Source: Rubrivirga sp.
GTDB lineage: Bacteria; Bacteroidota; Rhodothermia; Rhodothermales; Rubricoccaceae
Direction: 5' to 3'
Length of the DNA: 6,171 nt
Assembly: GCA_012269805.1 (NCBI GenBank)
Contig: JAAXJP010000381.1
Location: 1 to 6,171, forward strand
Shown piece after piece: positions 1 to 6,077 of this stretch. The notes under the pieces are model-generated. The model was given only the letters and a program-made list of their open reading frames with translations, ran no database searches and was not told where the DNA came from. The position numbers and the translations under genes are program-made. Every line of letters begins with the position of its first letter. The first letter of the stretch is position 1.

Positions 1-221
1 TCATAGGCAATGATTGAACGAAAAAGGCATTTTTTGCTAGCAGCCCGCAGTCATTTTTTCATGAACTTTTCCTTTGTAAACCCCTGATTTTCTTGGAATG
101 TCCCGTTTTATAACGGAATATTTAACGTAGCTTTAGACCAGAGGGATTCGTTATGATCAAAATTTACATGTCAAATAAATGACTTCAACGAAATTCACTC
201 TCGTTAGAATGTCGTGAAATG

Positions 222-258
222 GACACTTTTGGACACCCAAAATGACACTTTGTGACAG
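222..258. repeat. Phased GACAC direct repeats before the recombinase
   Basis: The unit GACAC occurs at 222-226, 232-236 and 244-248, and a variant GACAG at 254-258. The start-to-start steps are 10, 12 and 10 bp, close to one helical turn, so the copies would lie on roughly the same face of the DNA. Within the array, TTTTGG (227-232) and CCAAAA (237-242) form a perfect 6-bp inverted repeat around ACAC. The array ends about 30 bp before the recombinase start codon. By position it could be an operator or a set of arm-type sites bound by the recombinase N-terminal domain; this is inference from placement and spacing only. Confidence 0.5.
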
Positions 259-261
259 GGC

Positions 262-269
262 TAATTTTT
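262..269 (+). promoter_or_regulatory. Possible -7 element for the recombinase gene
   Basis: TAATTTTT matches seven of eight positions of the Bacteroidota -7 consensus TAnnTTTG. It ends 20 nt before the ATG, much like the galE promoter, which ends 22 nt before its ATG. No good -33 TTTG box is seen at the expected distance, and the region is AT-rich, so this is a weak call. If real, the GACAC repeats would cover the -33 region and could control it. Confidence 0.25.
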
Positions 270-288
270 AAGGACGGAGAAAAGTAAT

Positions 289-1551
289 ATGGGCAAAATA
301 GGATTCAGAATTCGTAGTAAGGTGAATAAGCAGGTAAGCATTTATGTCTACCTGTATGGACCATTTAATTCTCGTATGGAAGCCAAAACTGGATTCATGG
401 TTTTAAGAGAAGAATGGGATCAAAAGAAAATGAGAGCGCGCATCGCAGATGAAAACGGCGTCCGCCTAAATAACTATCTCGACACTCTCGAACGCCATCT
501 CATCTTCCAATACAATAACATCCTATCTGGTTCACAAGAACTCACCCGTGTTTGGTTAGAAAGTCAAATTAATTCCTGCTTTAATAGACCAGATAAGGAT
601 AATAGGTCTCGTCTTACCTATCAAATCCGCAGATATATCAACAATGCCGATACCAAAAGAGTACGGTCTACAGGCAGCATAGGGCTATCAATGAATACCA
701 TTCGTTCCTACGATCTCTTTGAACGAATCATTAAAGACTTCGAAGACTATATAGGTAGACCTGTTCTCATTGAACAGATTGATAAGGCCCTGGTTGAAAG
801 CTTCACCCATTGGATGCTGAAAGTAAAAAAGTACAGCATTAACAACACGGGGCATCAGCTGAAACAAATCAAGACCATCTGTAAGGAAGCCGAGCGTAAC
901 GGCCTCCCCGTGAATCCATTTGCAAAGCATATTGAAGGATTCCGTCAGCGCAAGTCTGAACGGATCATCCATACTATCAGCTTTGAAGAGATTGAAAAAA
1001 TCAAGAAGCTCAAGGATTTACCTGAAGAGCTAGAAACCACACGAAAGTGGATGCTTATAGGGTTCTACACCGGACAACGAGTAAGTGACCTACTAAGCAT
1101 GACTTCAAAGAATGTGAGACCTGCAGCAAATGGAGTATATATAGATATCACCCAACAAAAAACGAATAAGTATGTGACCATTGGGGTAAGCGACCCAACT
1201 ACAGTCGATGTGATAGAGAATAGTTTCCCGCGACCTATGAGTGCGGTCTACTTTAATAGATTCATTAAGGAGATCTGTAAACTAGCCGGAATGACCCAGA
1301 CGGTTAAAGGATATAAGAACAACCCCTCCACAAGAAGAAAGGAACACGGTGACTTCCCAAAATATGAACTGATGTGTGCTCACGACCTAAGAAGGTCCTT
1401 CGCAACCAACTATTTTGGAAAAGTAGAAACCCCAATACTCATGTCCATCACCGGCCACTCAAAGGAAACTACCTTCCTAGCCTATATAGGCGCCAATCCA
1501 AACAAGGACGCGATGGCTGACGCCTTCATGATGCGAACCGCAAGTCTTTAA
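289..1551 (+). CDS. Tyrosine recombinase / site-specific integrase, complete
   Basis: A 420-residue site-specific recombinase that would cut and rejoin DNA through a 3'-phosphotyrosine intermediate. Residues about 5-95 resemble the Arm DNA-binding domain of Bacteroidota integrases (an extended strand pattern followed by K-T-G and E-E-W-D). Residues about 105-225 form the helical SAM-like core-binding domain, and about 230-410 the catalytic domain. The catalytic set is intact: R264 in TGQRVSDLL, a likely beta-hairpin lysine at K291 or K294, H365 and R368 in HDLRRSFAT, H390 in TGH, and nucleophile Y399 in FLAYIG. The length is normal for the family. The ATG follows a purine-rich stretch (aaggacggagaaaag). 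It stands alone, without excisionase, transfer or phage genes in view, and abuts a small opposing gene. It could be the integrase of a mobile element extending left, or a local recombinase acting on a nearby invertible site. The family call is firm; the role is unknown. Confidence 0.95.
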   Translation: MGKIGFRIRSKVNKQVSIYVYLYGPFNSRMEAKTGFMVLREEWDQKKMRARIADENGVRLNNYLDTLERHLIFQYNNILSGSQELTRVWLESQINSCFNRPDKDNRSRLTYQIRRYINNADTKRVRSTGSIGLSMNTIRSYDLFERIIKDFEDYIGRPVLIEQIDKALVESFTHWMLKVKKYSINNTGHQLKQIKTICKEAERNGLPVNPFAKHIEGFRQRKSERIIHTISFEEIEKIKKLKDLPEELETTRKWMLIGFYTGQRVSDLLSMTSKNVRPAANGVYIDITQQKTNKYVTIGVSDPTTVDVIENSFPRPMSAVYFNRFIKEICKLAGMTQTVKGYKNNPSTRRKEHGDFPKYELMCAHDLRRSFATNYFGKVETPILMSITGHSKETTFLAYIGANPNKDAMADAFMMRTASL

Positions 1552-1560
1552 TTACTTGCG
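1539..1560. terminator. Inverted repeat across two convergent stop codons
   Basis: CGCAAGT (1539-1545) and ACTTGCG (1554-1560) are perfect 7-bp inverted arms around an 8-nt loop that contains the TAA stops of both flanking genes. A hairpin exactly between convergent genes fits a bidirectional terminator. Neither strand has a run of T after the stem, so a classical intrinsic terminator is not well supported. A recombination or protein-binding site is an alternative. Confidence 0.35.
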
Positions 1561-1863
1561 ATCACGCTCCTCATTTAAGAAATCAGTTTTACTCTTGCTC
1601 CAATCCATTGAACGGTTATCCTTGAATTCTTGAGTAAAACGATCATACTGAGGCTTGGCCTTTGGCAAGACATAGTTCGCTGATATCTGAACAAGCTTTA
1701 GCAACTGACTTACATTAAGCTCATCCATCTTCTCGTAAAGCTTAGCCATACCTTCAGTTAAAAGGATTTCCATGGCATCGTGAACAATTGGGTCTTTTTT
1801 AGCCGGCCCTCTACGACTTTTCTGACCAGCTAAACGCGCCGTTTCTGAAGTAAACTTTCCCAT
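1552..1863 (-). CDS. Small basic protein of unknown function next to the recombinase
   Basis: A 103-residue protein with a basic N-terminus carrying F-T-S-E-T-A-R-L-A-G-Q-K-S-R-R-G (about residues 4-19), followed by K-K-D-P. This style of N-terminus is seen in small Bacteroidota proteins of phage or mobile-element type, some annotated as small-terminase-like or left hypothetical. The middle (about 25-68) should be helical and holds L-L-K-L-V-Q-I-S-A-N-Y-V-L-P-K, where the Y-x-L-P-K end is also typical of such proteins as I recall them. The C-terminal third is charged and probably disordered. No signal peptide or membrane segment is visible. Its stop directly abuts the recombinase stop on the other strand, so the two are not co-transcribed. 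DNA binding is plausible from the basic N-terminus but unproven. The ATG gives the start that keeps the whole motif; the ribosome binding site is weak (agaag). Confidence 0.7.
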   Translation of the reverse strand: MGKFTSETARLAGQKSRRGPAKKDPIVHDAMEILLTEGMAKLYEKMDELNVSQLLKLVQISANYVLPKAKPQYDRFTQEFKDNRSMDWSKSKTDFLNEERDRK

Positions 1864-1930
1864 AATCTTCTGTTTATGTGATTCTTACCCTAATCATAAT
1901 CACGATTTAAAAAGAACACAAGTCCAGATA

Positions 1931-2019
1931 GGTTGGGTTTTCCCACAGTAATTAACAAGCTCAAATCTTTACCAATACTGTATATGGTTTCGTACTTTTG
2001 ACAGGAATCAAACCCAACC
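1931..2019. repeat. 10-bp perfect inverted repeat bracketing the galE promoter
   Basis: GGTTGGGTTT at 1931-1940 is the exact reverse complement of AAACCCAACC at 2010-2019. The pairing stops sharply on both sides of each arm. The 69-bp interior (1941-2009) contains the complete galE promoter, and the right arm ends 2 nt before the galE ATG, so flipping the segment would leave the coding sequence untouched but turn the promoter round. This geometry fits a small invertible promoter; paired operators, or a hairpin in read-through RNA covering the galE start, are alternatives. The arms are seen directly; the function is inferred. Confidence 0.5.
1968..2000 (+). promoter_or_regulatory. galE: galE promoter of Bacteroidota type
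   Basis: TACTTTTG at 1993-2000 is a perfect match to the Bacteroidota -7 consensus TAnnTTTG. A partial -33 box TTTA lies at 1968-1971, 21 nt upstream, where TTTG is expected. Transcription should begin near 2005-2007, leaving a leader of about 15 nt before the ATG at 2022. That placement supports the ATG start and excludes the earlier in-frame TTG at 1998, which is part of the promoter. Confidence 0.65.
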
Positions 2020-2021
2020 CA

Positions 2022-3017
2022 ATGAATAGAATACTTGTTACTGGAGGATTAGGATATATAGGATCTCATACATGCGTTGCCTTAATCGAAGCCGGTTATC
2101 ATCCAGTAGTTATAGATAACTTACGAAATACAAGAATCTCTGTAAAGCAGGCTATCGAAGAAATTACTGGCAAACCACTTGAATTCTATCAATTAGACGC
2201 TAAAGATTCTGCCGCCGTTTCGTCATCAATTGAGAATATTGATGGTGTAATTCATTTTGCTGCGCTAAAGAGTGTAGGAGAATCCATTGAGAAGCCAATG
2301 GAATATTATACAGAAAACCTTGAGTCTTTGCTTAGTATTATCCAGGTGGCCAATGAGAAGAAAGCCAAAAGCTTCATTTTCTCATCAAGCGCTACCGTAT
2401 ACGGCGACACCGAAGAGAGTTGCGTCACCGAAGAAACTCCGCTTGGTAAGCCACTTAACCCATATGGACATACTAAGATTCTTGGGGAGAAGATTCTTCA
2501 ATCCGGAAAGCAGAAATTCAAAACAATCGTATTACGCTACTTCAACCCAGTAGGAGCGCATGAAAGTGCTAAGATTGGTGAACTTCCTAATGGAATTCCA
2601 AACAACCTCGTTCCTTACATAACTCAAACAGCGGCAGGAAAAAGAGAAAAGCTAACAGTATTCGGAAATAACTACGCTACTAAAGATGGTACCTGTATTA
2701 GAGACTTCATACATGTTGTAGATCTTGCAGAAGCTCATGTAGCTGCCCTGAATTACTCTGAGGAAATGATTGAAACTGTGGATGTTTTCAACGTTGGAAC
2801 AGGCAAAGGAAATACAGTACTTGAGCTGATAGAAACTTTTGAAAAGGTCAATAAGTTAAAACTCAATTATTCAATAGGTGATAGAAGACCCGGAGATATA
2901 GAAGCAATCTATACCGCCACTTCAAAAATTGAATCGACACTAGGCTGGAAAGCAAAAAAAGAACTCCCAACATCTATGAAAGACAGCTGGGAGTGGGAGA
3001 AGTCTTTATGGAAGTAG
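2022..3017 (+). CDS. galE: UDP-glucose 4-epimerase
   Basis: A 331-residue cytoplasmic enzyme of the extended SDR family that interconverts UDP-glucose and UDP-galactose using tightly bound NAD, feeding galactose into the glycan made by this locus. The N-terminal Rossmann motif is GGLGYIGSH (residues 8-16). The active site has S-S-S-A-T-V-Y-G (121-128) with the catalytic serine/threonine, and Y148 and K152 in YGHTK. RYFNPVGAH (172-180), N-N-L-V-P-Y-I (194-200) and R-D-F-I-H-V-x-D-L-A (227-236) are all typical of GalE. Length is normal and no residue is missing. The gate position equivalent to E. coli Tyr299 appears to be I296, so UDP-GlcNAc/GalNAc might also be accepted. The chosen ATG aligns with the family N-terminus; an in-frame TTG 24 nt upstream falls in the promoter. 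galE has its own promoter and faces the operon to its right, ending 7 nt from it. Confidence 0.95.
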   Translation: MNRILVTGGLGYIGSHTCVALIEAGYHPVVIDNLRNTRISVKQAIEEITGKPLEFYQLDAKDSAAVSSSIENIDGVIHFAALKSVGESIEKPMEYYTENLESLLSIIQVANEKKAKSFIFSSSATVYGDTEESCVTEETPLGKPLNPYGHTKILGEKILQSGKQKFKTIVLRYFNPVGAHESAKIGELPNGIPNNLVPYITQTAAGKREKLTVFGNNYATKDGTCIRDFIHVVDLAEAHVAALNYSEEMIETVDVFNVGTGKGNTVLELIETFEKVNKLKLNYSIGDRRPGDIEAIYTATSKIESTLGWKAKKELPTSMKDSWEWEKSLWK

Positions 3018-3024
3018 CTCGACT

Positions 3025-4311
3025 TTACTTGCAATCAAGTATGGCTTTCTGCTTAATAAAAGCATATACCTCAGCTAACTTAATCTCTTGAGGTAAATCC
3101 ATTGGCATATTACTGAACACGTAACCTTTTCCATCGTGCTTACCATTCTTGATTGCAACAAAGGCCAATTTTGATTTTAAAGATCCTATTGAAATACCAT
3201 TTGGTCCATCAAAGCTCATATCCTCAACCAAGTCATCATCATAGATTACTTCGACAAACAATGAAGTTCCTCGATTATCAACGTTGAATACTGGTTTAGA
3301 CCTTACTGAATCCGTGAACTGATTCAGATGGTTTTCCACTTCCAAAGCGTGTTTGTCATCTGCAACTTCAATTAGAAAATCTCTTGACATTCTAGGGATC
3401 ACATTAAACTCTCCTTTGAGACCGCATTCTAGCAAGAAGTCTTTATGAGCTACAGGTCTCCAATAGAAAGTTTGTTCCTCGTGTGGTACCTGATGTAATC
3501 CTGTTACTCCAATAATTCTTTCTCCGGATTCTAACAAATCACCAATAATCGTATCATAGGTTTCAAGCATCATCAGAATAGGGTCCCAATCGGATGGACA
3601 ATACCATTCTGGATTCTTAAAATCTCCTTTGTATTGAGAAGAGTTAAACATGTAATGATGTTGTACGTGAGCTCCTCCATTAAAGAAGAGGTGAGAATAG
3701 TCTGGTTTGTGTTTTTTCTGAAGAGTAACAAACACTTCCAATAGAATCATATCAAGAATAGCTGCTTTTACTCCTGGTTTCTTTCGAAGAGAAACCAGCT
3801 TAAAAAACTTAGGCCATCTTTTTACTCGAACGTAAACTATAAAGCCAAGTAGCAACCAAATAATATCTACAGGGCCAACCTTACCAGATGCATTACTATT
3901 AACAAATCTAGAAACCGTTCTGCTCAATTTTTCGATGATATAACCACCACTAGCATTGGTTTGCGTCCACGGATCTGGAATAAAGAACTTAGAATTAGCC
4001 AGTCGATTATCGGCATTGAATGGGCTAATAGCGCCCACTGAAAGACCTGATTTTTCTAAAGCCTCAAAAATCTGATGTAGATCTGGTCTGTCAACCATAT
4101 CACCTAAACGGAATACTTTATGCTCGTCAAAAGTCTTCCCAGTCTGAACAGTCGCCCACTGAATCCATGGTTCAAGCAACTCATATTTGCTTTCACTTAT
4201 TGTATTGACAACACCATGTTTCAACAATTTTCCAAAGTTGGTTAGCTTACCTTGACTGACATATCCTTTTATGTAGTCAAGATTGAGTTCGTTAAGAGCT
4301 AGTAGTATCAT
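3025..4311 (-). CDS. Alkaline-phosphatase-superfamily-like protein, catalytic residues degenerate
   Basis: A 428-residue protein with the general plan of alkaline-phosphatase/phosphodiesterase (type I nucleotide pyrophosphatase-like) enzymes. The recognisable blocks are an N-terminal strand then L-x-N-F-x-x-L-L-x-H-G (24-33), E-P-W-I-Q-W-A-T-V-Q-T-G (47-58) with H64 and F67-R-L-G-D, G-A-H-V-Q-H-H-Y (213-220), G-V-T-G-L-H-Q (268-274) and K-H-D-G-K-G-Y-V-F-S (391-400). Set against the usual pattern, the nucleophile Thr/Ser before the proline appears to be E47, and metal-binding aspartates appear to be N7/E8, A214 and L272, while several histidines remain. It may therefore be a non-catalytic relative or have a changed chemistry. 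Residues about 149-163 are strongly hydrophobic and could be a membrane or buried helix. No signal peptide is visible. It is last in the operon, and its ATG overlaps the SDR stop by 4 nt. Fold assignment is fairly likely; function is unknown. Confidence 0.7.
   Translation of the reverse strand: MILLALNELNLDYIKGYVSQGKLTNFGKLLKHGVVNTISESKYELLEPWIQWATVQTGKTFDEHKVFRLGDMVDRPDLHQIFEALEKSGLSVGAISPFNADNRLANSKFFIPDPWTQTNASGGYIIEKLSRTVSRFVNSNASGKVGPVDIIWLLLGFIVYVRVKRWPKFFKLVSLRKKPGVKAAILDMILLEVFVTLQKKHKPDYSHLFFNGGAHVQHHYMFNSSQYKGDFKNPEWYCPSDWDPILMMLETYDTIIGDLLESGERIIGVTGLHQVPHEEQTFYWRPVAHKDFLLECGLKGEFNVIPRMSRDFLIEVADDKHALEVENHLNQFTDSVRSKPVFNVDNRGTSLFVEVIYDDDLVEDMSFDGPNGISIGSLKSKLAFVAIKNGKHDGKGYVFSNMPMDLPQEIKLAEVYAFIKQKAILDCK
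3026..3041. terminator. Weak hairpin at the end of the convergent galE and AP-like genes
   Basis: TACTTG (3026-3031) and CAAGTA (3036-3041) form a perfect 6-bp stem with a CAAT loop just after the galE stop and inside the last codons of the opposing gene. It lies where a shared terminator is expected, but the stem is AT-rich and no T-tract follows on either strand. Confidence 0.2.
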
Positions 4312-5267
4312 TTTTTTCTTTCTTTAAACCATTTCACCATATCTCGGAGCTCTGACTCAGATGTATATTTCTGGTTTCCAGTTTTCGACCACAATTTTTC
4401 GCTTGTATAATGAGTGGAACTCGAAAATTTACGTAACCTATCTAAGGTGAAACCAGTATCTTTTTTTAGTAGTTTGCCAAAAAACTCGAGGATTCCGAAC
4501 GGTACGGCAACCAACCAAATTGGCAAATTTGCCTTAGGAGGCTTCACCTGTAGTTCGTTACAAATAATACTAATCATTGTATTCAGGTCATAATAAGGGC
4601 GTTCGGTCAAATTATAAATTTCCAACCCATTAACTGAATATGAAGGATCTGAAAATCTTAGTACGACATCAACAACATTACGAACACTTACATGTGACTT
4701 CGTAATTCCAATAGGATTAATTTGGAAAGGGAGTGCTCGATTCAACTGCTGAATCAAATTAAACATATTGGCATAGTTATCTCGACCATAGATTACCGAA
4801 GGGCGCAATACCACAGTTGGTATTCCTGACTCTTCCGCATACTTTCTAATGAGAATTTCTGAATCAAGTTTAGTTTGGCCATAAACAGAATCTGGCTCAA
4901 TTTTAGTGCTTTCACTACCATCTGTTACATCACGACTGTAAATAGCTACCGTGCTAAAATGAATGATTTTTTTTACCTCACACTTTCGAACATAGTTTAA
5001 CAGGTTTTCCGTAGCAAGAACATTATCCTCATAGAATTCCTTATCTGATATATCCCAATCTCCTTTAGCCGCTGCACAATGAACAACTAAATCGAATGAA
5101 GATGGGTCAAGGAGAATTTCATTTTTCAAGTCTGCTTTATGAAGATCATATGAAAGATGGGATGATTTAACTCTGTCTATTCCTTCAACTTCATGGGCAG
5201 ATGCTAGAAGATTAGCAACTAATACTTTCCCTACGAAGCCTTCACTCCCCGAAATTAATATCCTCAT
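4308..5267 (-). CDS. NAD-dependent epimerase/dehydratase-family protein (extended SDR)
   Basis: A 319-residue nucleotide-sugar-modifying oxidoreductase of the extended SDR family. Residues 7-13 (GSEGFVG) form the NAD(P)-binding glycine motif, H63-C-A-A-A is the following strand motif, F104-S-T-V-A-I-Y carries the active-site Ser/Thr, and Y129-G-Q-T-K133 is the catalytic YxxxK pair. L154-R-P-S-V-I-Y-G and H192-V-S-V-R-N-V-V-D are also typical of the family. Residues about 249-265 are hydrophobic, which is common in members that act at the membrane on lipid-linked sugars. The substrate cannot be told; 4-epimerisation or 4-keto reduction of a sugar carried by UDP, dTDP or undecaprenyl diphosphate are the reasonable options. 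It overlaps the genes on both sides by ATGA, so it is translated together with them. A run of seven A lies at its 3' end, just before the overlap. Confidence 0.85.
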   Translation of the reverse strand: MRILISGSEGFVGKVLVANLLASAHEVEGIDRVKSSHLSYDLHKADLKNEILLDPSSFDLVVHCAAAKGDWDISDKEFYEDNVLATENLLNYVRKCEVKKIIHFSTVAIYSRDVTDGSESTKIEPDSVYGQTKLDSEILIRKYAEESGIPTVVLRPSVIYGRDNYANMFNLIQQLNRALPFQINPIGITKSHVSVRNVVDVVLRFSDPSYSVNGLEIYNLTERPYYDLNTMISIICNELQVKPPKANLPIWLVAVPFGILEFFGKLLKKDTGFTLDRLRKFSSSTHYTSEKLWSKTGNQKYTSESELRDMVKWFKERKK

Positions 5268-6076
5268 TTAAATTGCTTCAAACATTCATCATTAATTGCT
5301 TTGCGCTGCGAATCAATCCATCCCCACTTATTGAAGTAATAAATTGAAGCTTTAATGGCTACCAAAAGTAGTTTCATTGATTTATGACTCCCTTTAGCAA
5401 ATTTATGTACGATAGAAACCTTACCATAATAATAAGGATACTTCCCTTCTAACCAAAGCCTTCTGGATAAATCAGTGTCTTCGCCATACATAAAGATTTT
5501 AGAGTCAAAGAAACCGATTTCTTTTATGACGGAAGTTCTAAGTAGCATGAAACACCCCGACATATATGGGATTCGAAAAACGCCGTCCTTAGGTGCTTTA
5601 CGCAATTCAAAAGTATCATTATACTCTTCTAGGCTTCTTGAATTCTTCCTAAATCTCCTTAAGAACCACCCATATGGACTTGGTAATAACTTACGCAATT
5701 CTTGAAATTCACCATTAGGGTAATATACCGCAGGAGCAACTGCCCCCGCGTTTTTATTGTTATCCATAAACCTGATTAATTCTTCGATAACCCCATGTTT
5801 AAATGTGACATCTGGATTAATAACGAGATGATATGAAATATGTAAATCCGCAAATTGTTCGAAAATAAGATTGTGAGAAAATCCAAAACCTGGGTTATCC
5901 ATTCTACTTAAGTATGTCCAATTATTCCCTTCAAATACTGACTTACTGTCAGTAGTTGGAGAGTTATCTACAACTACTCGATACGAAAAATTATAAGTGT
6001 CTAATGATTTCGATAATTCAAAAATCTCCTGCGAAGACATCATATATGCCACAAGACCAACTCCGATTTTCTCCAT
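5264..6076 (-). CDS. GT2-family glycosyltransferase, possibly a rhamnosyltransferase
   Basis: A 270-residue GT-A fold glycosyltransferase of family 2, expected at the cytoplasmic face of the membrane, adding a sugar to a lipid-linked glycan. It shows the WbbL-like block order: V35-V-D-N-S, N61-P-G-F-G-F-S-H-N69, the metal/nucleotide-binding N87-P-D-V90 (in place of DxD), S173-G-C-F-M-L-L-R, G188-F-F-D, F195-M-Y-G-E-D-T-D-L-S-R-R (with the likely catalytic acid pair E199/D200), and a late V-x-H motif ending at H224. The length is somewhat short but complete for this group. The preceding gene, one base away, makes dTDP-glucose for dTDP-rhamnose, so rhamnose is a plausible donor sugar; this comes from context, not from sequence. 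The first ATG suits the family N-terminus (G-V-G-L-V-A-Y) and is probably translated by coupling to the upstream stop. Confidence 0.9.
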   Translation of the reverse strand: MEKIGVGLVAYMMSSQEIFELSKSLDTYNFSYRVVVDNSPTTDSKSVFEGNNWTYLSRMDNPGFGFSHNLIFEQFADLHISYHLVINPDVTFKHGVIEELIRFMDNNKNAGAVAPAVYYPNGEFQELRKLLPSPYGWFLRRFRKNSRSLEEYNDTFELRKAPKDGVFRIPYMSGCFMLLRTSVIKEIGFFDSKIFMYGEDTDLSRRLWLEGKYPYYYGKVSIVHKFAKGSHKSMKLLLVAIKASIYYFNKWGWIDSQRKAINDECLKQFK

Positions 6077-6077
6077 T

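Larger units (their letters stand above)
1..288. other. Non-coding region upstream of the recombinase gene
   Basis: No open frame of convincing length runs through this stretch or off the left edge, because stops occur early in all forward frames. It contains small repeats instead. There is a direct repeat CATTTTTT at 28-35 and 52-59, an 8-bp palindrome TGCTAGCA at 35-42, a short hairpin CCGTT/AACGG at 103-107 and 112-116, and another AACGA/TCGTT at 187-191 and 201-205. The phased GACAC repeats near 222-258 are listed separately. An upstream regulatory region or the end of an integrated element could look like this; nothing decides between them. Confidence 0.6.
1864..2021. promoter_or_regulatory. 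galE: Divergent intergenic region between the small gene and galE
   Basis: This is the only substantial intergenic gap right of the recombinase, lying between the starts of two divergently read genes. It holds the galE promoter and the inverted repeat described separately. On the leftward strand the best -7-like site is AAGATTTG (plus-strand 1962-1969), seven of eight against TAnnTTTG, about 100 bp from the small gene's start. No tRNA, riboswitch or rho-independent terminator was recognised. Confidence 0.5.

Noticed and set aside
21..60. A/T runs and a palindrome considered as an intrinsic terminator of a gene to the left
   Set aside because: The possible stems are A/T only or very short, and no coding sequence enters from the left edge to be terminated.
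688..972. Open frame of 94 codons on the minus strand
   Set aside because: It lies wholly inside the recombinase gene, whose domain and catalytic motifs are clear, and its translation shows no recognisable family.
1998..2021. TTG start extending galE by 8 residues
   Set aside because: The TTG is inside a consensus -7 promoter element, and the ATG at 2022 matches the usual GalE N-terminus.
1..2021. Search for paired att repeats marking a complete integrated element
   Set aside because: No direct repeat of convincing length shared between 1-288 and 1864-2021 was seen by eye; the left end of any element may lie outside the window.
2287..2553. Open frame of 88 codons on the plus strand
   Set aside because: It is a different frame within galE, which is fully supported by motifs across this interval.
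4312..4318. Run of seven A (minus strand) at the SDR end, considered as a frameshifting or slippage site
   Set aside because: Both genes around it are complete in their own frames with a normal ATGA overlap, so no slippage is needed to explain the layout.
5475..5705. Open frame of 76 codons on the plus strand
   Set aside because: It is antisense to the GT2 glycosyltransferase, including its conserved F-M-Y-G-E-D block, and has no features of its own.
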